This document shows, one piece after another, positions 1 to 11,026 of a stretch of DNA of 64,000 nucleotides. The position numbers were made by a program, and so were the translations under genes. Numbering within the stretch: position 1 is the stretch's first letter; each line of letters opens with the position of its first letter. This stretch comes from Isoetes taiwanensis (taxonomy: Eukaryota; Streptophyta; Lycopodiopsida; Isoetales; Isoetaceae), in assembly GCA_021234155.1 (NCBI GenBank), contig JAJEKV010000030.1, positions 17,042,003-17,106,002 of the forward strand, read 5' to 3'. A model generated the notes under the pieces. That model worked only from the letters and a program-made list of their open reading frames with translations. It made no database searches and had not been told where the DNA came from.

Positions 1-2197
1 CCATAACTAAGAAAACATGAATAACAGAAATAAACTCACCTGTGATTCCTCCAGATAGTGGACAGCATGTTCTTCTCTTACATTTCTCTCCAATCTTCTA
101 GTTCTAACATCCTTTGTGTTAGGAGAAAAATTTTGAATCTTTTCTATATGTTCATCTGAAATTGCATCAAATCTTTTAGGCCTCTTGTGAGAAACCCATT
201 TCCCACCATTGTAATCGATCTCTTCCCTCTTTTTCTTTGCCTTTTGCAGGTTTCTTGGGTGAACACCTAATACCTTTCCAAGATCTCGCCGGGCTGATTT
301 TGTCACTTGTTTGAGAATGCGCGCGGCGGATCTGTTTGATTACAAGGCAGCTATTCTTGGCTGTTAGGCAGTCATTGCTGGTAGAGAGTTTGACAATCTG
401 CATGGAGTCCCAGAGGCTCCTTATAACGATGCTCTTGGCTTCCAAATCCTTTAATTCTTCACCTATGAATTTTTCCAATGTTTTATCCCTCAAAAACTCA
501 AGTAAAATTTCTTTCTTCATGCTATCCTCCATTCTTTTGGTCTATTTATGGAAAGACGTTAGCAAATTAAGGACAATATGGCGTTTACTGCTTGCACTTC
601 TTGATGAACTGGATCCTTCTGCCAATTCTGCAAGCTCCAATTTTTCTTCTCTTCTTCTTTTCCTCTGGCGTCTTTTCTTCAACATTTCTTGTTCCTTGGT
701 TCTTCTTCGTTTTCTCCTGTCTGAGATGCCGGTTTGTGGACAGATTACCTCATTGACATCCATATCCACAATGGATTGGAGCTTGCAGCAGGGAGGGAGC
801 CAACGAAGACGTAGGCAAAGAACAAAAAGGGGCCAAAGAATACGAATTTGAATTTTAGTTTTTGAAATTAGAATTTCCCCCACAAATTGGGACTCCATTT
901 TTAAATAACGGCAGTTGAGCAGTGCCATAATTATACTTTCATACCACAAAAGTGGTGGATGCAACGCCAGGGGGGACAGCCGAATTGGAACACCACAGCG
1001 TGCTTTTACCCAAAAAATAATTATTAACTAAAGCAAATCACGAACTAAAGCAAAGAAATTAAATTAAAATTACCTCAAATTTTGGAACCGTGATAGCCTG
1101 CATGAACACAAATGGCTTTCCATTCTCATTCTGCGGAGGAAGATGCCTCACAATTTGTTTAAATGTAAGAACTACGTCTTCTTCAAAACATTGGATCGGA
1201 TGTCGAAAAGACTCTTTTTGGTATTTCTTCATCGACACAACATAATTCTTACTCATTTTTTCATTGTACTGTAGACACTCACTCCCATTCGATACTATAA
1301 CTTCAAAATCTGTTACGACCAGCAAATAAAGTTCTTCTCTGCCTCTGATTGCAAATCTAGATATGCAGTAATACATAAACCGCTTCTGCAAGCCTCGACT
1401 ATGGTGAATTCCATGATCGGCATCAGACAGTAGCGCTACTTCCGTGGTATAGCTAATCTCGTCTACTTTCTTGCGCTTGCCACAGACTCCAGGAGCACCT
1501 CTGGATCATCTCATGGAGGCAATGCAAGCTCGTCTAGCATTTGCAAAAATAGGCGAATGTCTAATATCAAAAGCTACCTCCTCCTTACCAGTTATTCCAA
1601 TTCCGATTTCTTGTGCTCTGCGAATTATCGCACCGAACTTTCTGAACATATCCTGTATGCTGCAAGCACAAAAAAATAAGTTATAATAATCAAATAAAAA
1701 ACTAATTAAGGTGTAAAATACAATACTTACCTCTCAGTTGGATATAATTTCCCATTCAGCTTGCATACCTGAAGCATGAACAACTCAAGTAATCGTGCGA
1801 ATTTCCGAATATCCATGTCTTCAATTTTGTTGTCCAATGGAATTTTCTTGTACTTTCTCCACGCATCAAACTTCTCCTGGCCCATTCAACTTTCCCGGCA
1901 GATTTATTCTGATCTCCAGAATACACTTCCCTCACTAAATCAGAATCTAATTCTAAGAAAGGTGCTGAATTCCCTTCTCCAGCATTGTTCTGCTCTTGTT
2001 TTCCACTAGCTACCCCAACATGATTCACAAGAACATTTTGCTTACCCTCACTCACATCGTCGTCAGGAATGCAAACATGAACAAACAAACATGGCATAAG
2101 CTTGACATCTGCAATATACTGCTGAAGGTCCTCTTCCCCAAACTCTTCCAGTAGCTTTGACTCGAAATCTGAGTCATTCTCATTCTCAACATTCGTA
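1..2197 (-). pseudogene. Transposase-like multi-exon gene, copy 1 (unrecognised family)
   Basis: The gene reads right to left. Exon a (about 2197-1731) encodes an acidic segment and ends at a good donor (AG|GTAAGT). Exon b (1659-1074) follows a TTGCAG acceptor and encodes a basic region with FAIRGREELYLLVVTDFEV, ending at GAG|GTAATT. Exon c (about 790-44) encodes a Lys/Arg-rich stretch, then a helical block beginning MEDSMKKEILLEFL, then a block with KRFDAISDEHIEKIQ and EEHAVHYLEESQ. That last block resembles N-terminal parts of eukaryotic transposase-like proteins I have seen, but I cannot name the family. Exon b has a nonsense TGA at about 1515 where copy 2 has CGA, and the start-codon region is deleted, so this copy is dead. 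Exon boundaries are my reading of splice motifs. Confidence 0.6.
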
Positions 2198-2280
2198 ATA
2201 AATGTGTTTGCAAATATTATAATCATATTTACCTCAGCAGAGACGCAAGTTTCTTCCCGAAAACCTACAAAATAAACAAA
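1..2280. repeat. Duplicated segment, copy 1 (left end outside window)
   Basis: This stretch matches 3854-9760 in the same orientation, apart from a LINE present only in copy 2 and small indels. The match starts at base 1, so copy 1 probably continues to the left. Copy 1 lacks about 410 bp that copy 2 has at roughly 9271-9680; the junction is at about 2205. The match ends at about 2280, exactly where a GT-rich array begins. Confidence 0.93.
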
Positions 2281-2645
2281 ATGGTGGTGGTGTGGTGTGG
2301 TGGTGGGGGTGGTGGTGGTGTGTGTGTAGTGGTATGATGTGGTGTGGTAGAGTGTGGTGGTGGTGTGTGTGGTGTGGTGTAGTGGAGTGTGGTGGGGAGT
2401 GTGGTGGTGGTGGTGGGTGTGGTGTGGTGTTGTGGATTGTGGTGTGATGTGGTGTGGTGGAGTGTGGTGGGGGGTGTGGTGGTGGTGGTGTGGTGTGGTG
2501 TTGTGGATTGTGGTGTGGTGGAGTGTGGTGGGTGTGGTGTGGTACATGGTTGAGTGTGGTGGTGGTGGTGGAGTGTGGTGGAGGGGTGTGGTGTGTTATA
2601 TGGTGGAGTGTGGTGGAGTGTGGTGGTAATGGATAATGTGGTGCA
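2281..2645. repeat. GT-rich tandem array (GGT/GTG/GTGT units)
   Basis: About 360 bp made almost only of G and T on the plus strand, in interleaved TGGTGG, TGTGG and GAGTGTGG units. The reverse strand gives a His/Thr-rich reading frame of no evident meaning. The array starts exactly where homology between copies 1 and 2 ends. G-runs are common enough that G-quadruplex formation is possible. Confidence 0.9.
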
Positions 2646-2699
2646 TATTGTGGTAATGTGGTGGTCGCAAAGATGTGGTGGTAGTCTATGGTGGTGGGA

Positions 2700-2822
2700 T
2701 AGCTAATACATTAACATGCACACACCCACATGACACCATGGACATACCGCACCCCACACCACACCGCACCGCACCGCACCACAACATCACGACACCACAC
2801 CACACATCACATCACATCACTT
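2700..2822. repeat. CA-rich array, strand-inverted partner of the GT array
   Basis: ACACC, GCACC and ACATC units dominate the plus strand here, the complementary composition to 2281-2645. The two arrays could pair as an imperfect inverted repeat with a spacer of about 60 bp. No gene is visible in this stretch. Confidence 0.7.
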
Positions 2823-2967
2823 TATCCTATTTCGTCTGACATAAAAAATCTGCCTAGCCTGCTCTCATAAACATTTCTGAAATTCGAACACCCTGATAAT
2901 AATTACATTCCTCTTCTAATCATTAGAAAAGGATCTGGGTCCTAAATCCTGTTCCTGCGTCCGATTT

Positions 2968-3498
2968 TTGGCGTTTCATTCTCAATCGAACAAGTTCATT
3001 CCGGCAATGGTAGGATCCATGTTCAGAGATCACTACGGCTATTCTAGGGTGAGCGAGGAGGGCATTCGGCATATATTAAATAGGGCTCGTGATAGATCTC
3101 TGAAGGTGGAAATGCGTAAATCCACCTTCTTTGCAGATTTTGAATCCAACCTGAAGGCATACAACAGACTGGATGTTGGGCCTTCACTGGCTATGTTTGG
3201 GGGCAGATTGACAGGATGTGAGCTCTTAGACAAGGTCCATGACCTTATGTTACATGCTGCTGCAAGGTCAGCTGGTTTATTTGTTCTCGCTCACTTGTCC
3301 GCTCTGAGTCTGCAACAGCGGGAATTACTGGCGGACTTGCGTTCTTACCACCAAGGGATGTAGGAAGCACTGGCAAACCTCATCCTGTTAAATTCTGGGA
3401 TGACTGCAGAAAGCTTAGATGCTTTAGTGCAGAAAACAATAATTTTGGATGCACCAGTTCTCGAGCCAGTCATACCAGCATTTCCTGCTGCTTAGGAA
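2968..3498 (+). pseudogene. Unrecognised ORF with one internal TAG
   Basis: An open frame runs from about 2968 (first ATG at 3007) to TAG at 3361-3363, then continues open in the same frame for another 44 codons to TAG at about 3496. The predicted protein is helical, with a hydrophobic Ala/Leu-rich second half (HAAARSAGLFVLAHLSALSL). The continuation (starting EALANLILL) keeps the same character, so the first TAG looks like a single nonsense change from CAG rather than a true end. No upstream exon or promoter could be fixed. I do not recognise the family; a gag-like or accessory ORF of a mobile element is possible. Confidence 0.4.
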
Positions 3499-3853
3499 AT
3501 GCATGTAAATTTAGTTTTCGGGTACAGAGCTTTCAATGGAAAGCCAAATTTTGTAAGATCCTTTTTTTAATATATTATACTTTCCAACAGAGTTGTGCTT
3601 GAATCTGACAAAAAATTGTACAACAAAAAATTGTACTTCTTAGGATCAGTTAGTTATCTATCATTCTCAAATATTTCTGGACTGTACACACACCCAGTAA
3701 AGGAGTAATCAATTCTGTCATGTTCTAATATTCCAAACATTAAATATTGCATTTCAGACTAGAGTCAACTACACACAATTCACATGCTGCATACAGTATG
3801 CACCACAATCACTGTACAACATAATAACCACCACATGCATCACCACACTAAGC
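3499..3853. other. Spacer, no gene seen
   Basis: AT-rich DNA between the interrupted ORF and duplicated segment copy 2. I see no reading frame, splice pattern or repeat that I can support here. Confidence 0.6.
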
Positions 3854-5151
3854 ACCATAACTAAGAAAACATGAATAACAGAAATAAACTCACCTGTGAT
3901 TCCTCCAGATAGTGGACAGCATGTTCTTCTCTTACATTTCTCTCCAATCTTCTAGTTCTAACATCCTTTGTGTTAGGAGAAAAATTTTGAATCTTTTCTA
4001 TATGTTCATCTGAAATTGCATCAAATCTTTTAGGCCTCTTGTGAGAAACCCATTTCCCACCATTGTAATCGATCTCTTCCCTCTTTTTCTTTGCCTTTTG
4101 CAGGTTTCTTGGGTGAACACCTAATACCTTTCCAAGATCTCGCTGGCTGATTTTGTCACTTGTTTCAGAATCTGCACGGCGTGATACAGACATTGCAAGG
4201 CAGCTATTCTTGGCTGTTAGGCAGTCATTGCTGGTAGAGAGTTTGACAATCTGCATGGAGTCCCAGAGGCTCCTTATAACGATGCTCTTGGCTTCCAAAT
4301 CCTTTAATTCTTCACCTATGAATTTTTCCAATGTTTTATCCCTCAAAAACTCAAGTAAAATTTCTTTCTTCATGCTATCCTCCATTCTTTTGGTCTATTT
4401 ATGGAAAGACGTTAGCAAATTAAGGACAATATGGCGTTTACTGCTTGCACTTCTTGATGAACTGGATCCTTCTGCCAATTCTGCAAGCTCCAATTTTTCT
4501 TCTCTTCTTCTTTTCCTCTGGCGTCTTTTCTTCAACATTTCTTGTTCCTTGGTTCTTCTTCGTTTTCTCCTGTCTGAGATGCCGGTTTATGGACAGATTA
4601 CCTCATTGACATCCATATCCACAATGGATTGGAGCTTGCAGCAGGGAGGGAGCCAAAGAACAGGACGTAGGCAAAGAACAAAAAGGGGCCAAAGAATAGG
4701 AATTTGAATTTTAGTTTTTGAAATTAGAATTTCCCCCACAAATTGGGACTCCATTTTTAAATAACGGCAGTTGAGCAGTGCCATAATTATACTTTTATAC
4801 CACAAAAGTGGTGGATGCAACGCCAGGGGGGACAGCCGAATTGGAACACCACAGCGTGCTTTTACCCAAAAAATAATTATTAACTAAAGCAAATCACGAA
4901 CTAAAGCAAAGAAAATAAATTAAAATTACCTCAAATTTTGGAACCGTGATAGCCTGCATGAACACAAACGGCTTTCCATTCTCATTCTGCGGAGGAAGAT
5001 GCCTCACAATTTGTTTAAATGTAAGAACTACATATTCTTCAAAACATTGGATCGGATGTCTAAAAGACTCTTTTTGGTATTTCTTAATCGACACAACATA
5101 ATTCTTACTCATTTTTTCATTGTACTGTAGACACTCACTCCATTCGATACT

Positions 5152-8100
5152 GAGAGTCAGTATGTGGAACACACATGGACTATCTCAAGCTAAGCTGAAT
5201 GCTACTTTTGCTGTTTGGGAACACCAAGATCTGGTCTGTTTTACAGAAACCTGGCACCACAAAACACGCTCCCTTCCAGACATTCTTGGTTTTGAGCTGC
5301 TAGGTCATATTGAAAATGATAAGAAACCAGGTGCAGGCCGTGGCCATGGAGGTATTGCTTTATACAAAAGATCTAACTCTGCATTTGATTTGGAAGTCTG
5401 GAAGGAGGACCCCAAAAAACAATACATATGGGTTAAACTCTGCGCGAATGGGCAGCAAACATTCTTTGCCATATGCTACTTTGCTCCTGAATCCTCTCAT
5501 ATTTACAAACAGCCAGATCATGACAGGGAAAACCCGTTTGAGAGCCTGTGCATGGATATTTTGGATTACTCATCCCAAGGAAAAATTTTTGTTATGGGAG
5601 ACTTTAATGGCCGTACAAGCAACCAGCAGGCACATGCTTTTGAAAATCTCACAAACCTGCACTTGGATGAGCTCGAAGATCCATTATACAACAGAATTTC
5701 AGCAGACCAACTTTCAAATGATAGGGGACAAAAACTTTTGGAGTTATGCATCACATGCCAACTCAAAATTCTGAATGGAGTTCAGCCTTTCAATCTCTCG
5801 GGCAAATTCACATACCAGAACCACGCAGGTGCTAGTTCTATTGATTATCTATTAGCTGGAAACAAAGACCAAATCAGGGATTTCTTTGTAGGAGATCTTA
5901 TGCCGGAATCAGACCACGCACCATTGCACATGATATTTGAAGCACATGCTAAAAATCTGAAACAAGCCCAGCATTTTCACCCAAGGATCAAGGTGGACTA
6001 TGAACATCATGTCAATTATAGAGAGCATTTGGAGGGATTGCTTACAGATGTTATTTGGTCTGGAGAAATAGAAAAAGATGCAAAATTACTCCAGGAACAC
6101 TTGTTGAATGCTGCAATTGGAACCTTTGGCCTCACGAAAATGCACAGGAGAGGCATCCCTTGCAACTCTTGGTGGGATGCTGAATGCCAAGAAGCCCGAA
6201 ATAAACTACATCGTAACTGTGTGTGCAAGCCCGCATGGTATAAACGCCTTATAAGGCACAAAAAGCGCACCTATTTTGCTGCAAGGCAGGAGATATTGTC
6301 TGACCAGCTTCTAAAGAAACCTAAACGGTTCTGGAACATGCTTAAAGATAGCCATACGCGTAACAGCCTTGATAATGATGCTCTGCTAAAATTAGTCAAG
6401 GATATTTATGAAAGGGAAGGCACCACCAGCATGCCTGCTATAGCTCTATCTGAAACACTTTTTACTGTTGCAGAGGTAAAACTATGCTTATCCAAGTTAG
6501 CAAATAACAAGGCCCCAGATGCTGACGGTCTATGCATGGAGCTTTTAAAGTGGGGCGGAGAGAAGACTCACGAAATCCTAACAGATTTGCTGAACTTATG
6601 CCTCACTCAGGGTCTGCCATACAGTTGGAAGCTAAACCGAGTACATCCAATTCATAAGGGGGGAAATCACAAGGTGGCAACAAACTATAGAACCATTCTT
6701 ATTGGCAGCATTTTCTCAAAAATTTTGGGCAGTCTCCTTGAGAACAAACTTAGCAGCTTGGGCAAAGCAAGAAGAGGCCCGCTCACAATACCAGGCTGGG
6801 TTCCGATGTGATCATAACACTCTCGATCATGTCCTCACACTCCGGGCTGTGATTGAGAAAGCTAAAACACCAAACTCTTCCCTGTATCTGGCATTCATTG
6901 ATTTTTCTAAGGCGTTCGATACAGTTCCCCGTAAAGACCTTGGTGACAGATTGATACAACTCGGGGTCCCCAAAGAAATCCGGGAGGCAGTATCTCAACT
7001 TTATGCTGAAGTTCTGATAACAATCTCCAGGGAATGCAGTTCGGTTCTAAAGAGCACGATAGGAGTAAGGCAGGGATGCCCATTATCCCCCACCTTATTC
7101 GGCATCTATATTGATGAATTAGATGATTGGCTACGCCAGAGATCACTAGCAGGAACAAAATTGGGCAGCTATATCCTTCAGCTCCTCCTCTATGCTGACG
7201 ATGTAGTCTTAATGGCCAGCAAGAAGAAAGCATTGCAAGAGCATCTCGAACACCTAGCAGATTTCTGTACAGCAAAAAAGATGACCGTCAATCTGTCAAA
7301 GTCAAAAATTATGGTCTTTGGCACAAGAGAAAGACCGGTTTTCACCTACAAGGGAGAGCAGATGGAAATAGTTGAATCATACAAGTATTTGGGGATTGAC
7401 ATAGCATCTAACTACAGCTGGAAAACATGCATTAATAGAAGAGTTTCAGGCGGGAAAGCAGCACTTTATGGCATGCTAGCTAAATGTCATAAAGCATCAC
7501 TCACGGATTGGAATTTGAAGAAGCTTCTCTTTAAGACACTAGTACAAACAAGAGTACTATCTGATTGCTCCAATTTGGGGTCCGTGAGATCTCGGCCAAT
7601 ATGTGGAAGCAGTTTGAAGCGATTCAAAAATCCTTCATAAAAGAAGAACTTCGGTATTAGGTCTCAAATCCCATATTCGATTATGCTTGCTTTGAAGTAG
7701 GCACTGTTACCAATGGAATTAGAAGGTTTATACCGTGCAATAAACTTTTTCAACGGGGGTGAATCATAAAGATTCAACCCGAGTGTCTCACCAAGCTTTA
7801 GAGAACTCGGAATGGAAGAATAAGCTATTTGCCTGGGCTGCTAAATGGGGGATAACCACATGGCCATCCGAGAAAGATGAAATCCACGCTATGCTGAAGA
7901 AACAAGCAATGCAGCTCATGTGGGCAAACCCAGGAAAGAGAATGGTACAGTATCAGAAAAATGTCAATCCCATGATAACAGGCGAAAGCCAGCTTTATCT
8001 GATAGCTAATATACCTAAGTCTCAGAGATGCCTGCTGGCTAGGTACAGAACAGGGTCCCATAAATTGGAAATCGAGACTGGGAGATGGGCCAAGATACAG

Positions 8101-8388
8101 GTAGAAGAACGCATCTGTAAAGTATGTGAGACGAGACAGATTGAAGACGAAGACCATGTCTTCACATGCTGTCCAGAATACGCACACATCAGAGATAGTT
8201 TTGGGATTAAAGCTACAAATTTTTTATCTCTGTTACAGATGCCACCAATGGCTTTAGGACCTTATATTAAGGCGGTTGATACTCACCGCTCTTTTTTGTT
8301 AAAGTTGTAAATAGATGGTTCATGTGCTCCATGGTCTTTCGAGGCCCAAGAGAGCATCAGACAAATAATAATAATAATAATAATAATA
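5152..8388 (+). mobile_element. LINE-type non-LTR retrotransposon, 5'-truncated, (AAT)n tail
   Basis: The insert begins right at the start of an endonuclease domain and ends in about nine AAT units (8363-8388). Comparison with the empty site in copy 1 (1296/1297) fixes both junctions: the host reads GATACT|ATAACTTC, and no target-site duplication longer than the ambiguous ATA is visible. Only the EN-RT ORF is present; there is no gag-like first ORF, so it is probably 5'-truncated. The AAT tail instead of poly(A) is unlike most plant L1 elements. I do not assign a clade. Confidence 0.92.
5158..8310 (+). pseudogene. LINE ORF2: AP-like endonuclease, reverse transcriptase, C-terminal zinc finger
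   Basis: The ORF has three parts. The endonuclease (about 5160-5940) starts at MWNTHGLS and shows FTETWH, GDFNGRT, SSIDYLL and SDHAPL, the usual EEP catalytic motifs. The reverse transcriptase (about 6500-7480) shows NKAPDADG, FIDFSKAFDTV, GVRQGCPLSP and the catalytic YADDVVLM, then YKYLGIDI. The C-terminal part (7759-8310) has a Cys/His cluster, CKVCETRQ...HVFTCC. The frame shifts near 6755 (apparently one extra T in AGCTTGGGC) and is broken again around 7560-7760, so the element cannot make its protein. Nicking of target DNA followed by target-primed reverse transcription is the known role of this family. Confidence 0.9.
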
Positions 8389-9326
8389 ACTTCAAAATCT
8401 GTTACGACCAGCAAATAAAGTTCTTCTCTGCCTCTGATTGCAAATCTAGATATGCAGTAATACATAAACCGCTTCTGCAAGCCTCGACTATGGTGAATTC
8501 CATGATCGGCATCAGACAGTAGCGCTACTTCAGTGGCATAGCTAATCTCGTATACTTTCTTGCGCTTGCCACAGACTCCAGGAGCACCTCTGGATCGTCT
8601 CATGGAGGCAATGCAAGCTCGTCTAGCATTTGCAAAAATAGGCGAATGTCTAATATCAAAAGCTACCTCCTCCTTACAGTTATTCCAATTCCGATTTCTT
8701 GTGCTCTGCGAATTATCGCACCGAACTTTCTGAACATATCCTGTATGCTGCAAGCACAAAAAATAAGTTATAATAATCAAATAAAAAACTAATTAAGGTG
8801 TAAAATACAATACTTACCTCTCAGTTGGATATAACTTCCCATTCAGCTTGCATACCTGAAGCATGAACAACTCAAGTAATCGTGCGAATTCCCTAATATC
8901 CATGTCTTCAATTTTGTTGTCCAATGGAATTTTCTTGTACTTTCTCTGCGCATCAAACTTCTCCTGGCCCATTCAACTTTCCCGGCATATTTATTCTGAC
9001 CTCCAGAATACACTCCCCTCACTAAATCAGAATCTAATTCTAAGAAAGGTGCTGAATTCCCTTCTCCAGCATTGTTCTGCTCTTGTTTTCCACTAGCTAC
9101 CCCAACATGATTCACAAGAACATTTTGCTTAACCTCACTCACATCGTCGTCAGGAATGCAAACATGAACAAACAAACCTGGCATAAGCTTGACATTATAC
9201 TGCTGAAGGTCCTCTTCCCCAAACTCTTCCAGTTGACTCGAAATCTGAGTCATTCTCATTCTCAACATTAGCTGCCACTTCTACTTCCACCGGAAACTTT
9301 AGGTCGAAGCTTGCAACCTCAGCCAT

Positions 9327-10586
9327 AACTAACAGGAACAATCACACAACAATGAACAACCTGCAACATGACTTCATATTTAAACACTACAGAAGAAGAA
9401 CCTACAACAGAATGAAACCTGCAATACAATTCAAAAACAAGTCAGAAATTAAACTAAAGAAACTAAACAAATTGGCTAATTAAATGTTTACCTCAAAACG
9501 TGTCAAGGAAATTTGAAACTTCGTAAAGATTCCACTTCCTAGCTTGCATGCAATATTACCAGAAACCTTGCATGTGTGTCAAAAGCAAAAAAGTTGGAAT
9601 ATCTTACAGGAAACACAGCAGAATCATCATGATCCAAAAAAACCTACAATGAAGAATCAGTTCAAAGTTAAAACTCGTAATAAATGTGTTTGCAAATATT
9701 ATAATCATATTTACCTCAGCAGAGACGCAAGTTTCTTCCCGAAAACCTACAAAATAAACAAAATAACGTCAGACCCAACAGAATAAAATGAAATGAGAAC
9801 CTAAACAAGAACCTAAACCGAATGGCCTTTACCAAAAGGCAAGACAAAACTTCAGAAGCAAAATACTCATCAAGAAGTCGCCACAGAAGCAAAATACACC
9901 AAGAACTCGCAAGAATCTTCACTGGAATACTTCAAGAACTCGCCAGATGCCGCAAAGATGCAAGCACCTAACCTCAGCCTCCAAGAATCGCTTAATACTA
10001 CTCAAAAATCAACAAAATGCTTCAAGACTATGCTTAATATATGCACTGCAACGTAGCGCAACTCATACACAAATGAAGGCTGGCGCCATAGCTAAAATAG
10101 ATAAAAAAGAGCCGGCGCCATAGCTAAAGCTTGGGCCAGAGAAAGAGGAGATCGAAGAAAAAAAATGACGTAGTTATAGTGCGCCTACGTGGATCCTACG
10201 TGGCAGAAAGAAGCCCACGCCGAATTTCACGTTAGGTGAATGGCCCAGAGGGCCATTTTCTGGGCGGAGGGCACTTTGACAGGCCCAGAAAATGGCCCTC
10301 CGGGCCATTCCTCTATACAAGAAAACAACACCAAAAAGAAAATGTAGACAGCCGATAGTAGATTACTCACGCAAATTCGATTGAAGGCCTCGCAAATCGG
10401 TTGCAAAGCCTCCAAAGTAGGAACCATAGCTTTGTGCAAAGCCTTCTGCAGAGCCTCCGATGCAAAAACACCATAGCCTTATACCAAAGCCCATCTTCAT
10501 CTCAGGCTATGGCCTTCGTCTATGTTTTCTGTCAGTCTATGGCCTTCGTTTGTGTCGGCAAGCCTATGATAGGTTTTTTATATGGG
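9327..10586. other. Spacer: upstream of copy 2 gene and left flank of the 8.8 kb transposon
   Basis: No convincing gene. It holds the region upstream of the copy 2 start codon, a short GGCGCCATAGCTAAA direct repeat (about 10083 and 10119), a strong hairpin (separate entry) and repeated CTATGGCCTTCGT motifs near 10510-10550 just left of the transposon. Confidence 0.6.
10238..10310. repeat. Foldback hairpin, 28-bp arms
   Basis: The arms 10238-10265 and 10283-10310 are near-perfect inverted repeats built from GGCCCAGAGGGCCATTTT-type sequence, with a 17-bp loop. The right arm and the CTCTATACAAGA that follows recur near 46466-46497, so this is a dispersed repeat or transposon end rather than a lone palindrome. 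Confidence 0.75.
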
Positions 10587-10590
10587 GCTA
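10587..10590. repeat. Target-site duplication GCTA, left
   Basis: GCTA directly precedes the left TIR and is repeated at 19429-19432 directly after the right TIR. Confidence 0.85.
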
Positions 10591-10621
10591 AACAAGGTGA
10601 CGGTGCAAACGCACTAATGAC
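10591..10621 (+). repeat. Left terminal inverted repeat (31 bp)
   Basis: Identical over 31 bp to the reverse complement of 19398-19428. Its inner half, GTGCAAACGCA, is followed by its own inverted copy TGCGTTTGCAC at 10623-10633, a sub-terminal palindrome absent from the right end. Confidence 0.9.
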
Positions 10622-10949
10622 TTGCGTTTGCACTAATAAAAAGCATCTTTCAAAGATTCCCTAAGATACCCTTAAATTCAGCCACTTTTGGGGGGTCAAT
10701 TAAAAAAATGACCCTAAATTTACGAATTCGGTAGCCATTTTAGGGGTCAAAATTACCAAAAAATTGGCGTCTTATTAATTTGACATCCCCATTTTAGGTA
10801 TAAAAATAATAATTTAATTTAGTTGTTTTAGCTACACATTCAAAAAGTCGCAAAATGAAACAAAGAGCAAATTCTTGACAAATTTTAAAGATAGAAACCA
10901 TAAAATGGAGCCGTATACATTTTTTATTGCTCAAGGAGCAGCACACATG

Positions 10950-11026
10950 CTATGCGCGCATAGGCAAGGCACAAAAATAGTTTGCTACAAAAGAAACAAA
11001 AATTGCAAAATGCTATGCGCGCATAG
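10950..11026. promoter_or_regulatory. Left sub-terminal palindrome pair (CTATGCGCGCATAG x2)
   Basis: Perfect 14-bp palindromes at 10950-10963 and 11013-11026, 63 bp apart, lie between the left TIR and the 3' end of the minus-strand gene. They are candidate protein-binding sites within the transposon; their function is inferred only from repetition. Confidence 0.7.

Larger units (their letters stand above)
3880..9326 (-). pseudogene. Transposase-like multi-exon gene, copy 2, split by LINE
   Basis: Same gene as on 1-2197. The probable ATG is at 9326-9324, giving MAEVASFDLKFPVEVEV before the acidic part of exon a (about 9326-8815). Exon b (about 8750-8386, continued at 5151-4930) is interrupted by the LINE. 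Exon c (about 4625-3895) ends at a possible donor, CAG|GTGAGT, after the residues HYLEESQ. Exon b has lost one base at about 8678 (copy 1 reads ACTGGTAAG on the minus strand, copy 2 ACTGTAAG), and exon a has a 5-bp deletion at about 9230. Because copy 1 is intact at these points but broken elsewhere, the common ancestor was probably a functional gene. Function not identified. Confidence 0.6.
3854..9760. repeat. Duplicated segment, copy 2 (contains LINE)
   Basis: Copy 2 of the segment at 1-2280. The left boundary of the match is set by the window start of copy 1 (base 1 equals base 3854). A LINE occupies 5152-8385. Excluding it, copy 2 retains about 410 bp (9271-9680) missing from copy 1, including the probable start codon. 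Homology to copy 1 ends at about 9760, where copy 1 runs into the GT array. Confidence 0.93.

Noticed and set aside
1756-2547. 263-codon minus-strand frame rich in His and Thr
   Set aside because: It is the translation of the GT-rich array fused to exon a; low-complexity repeats give open frames by chance.
7825-8187. Minus-strand ORF opposite the LINE
   Set aside because: Shadow of the LINE C-terminal coding frame.
8363-8388. Independent AAT microsatellite
   Set aside because: It lies exactly at the LINE 3' end and is absent from the empty site, so it is the element's tail.
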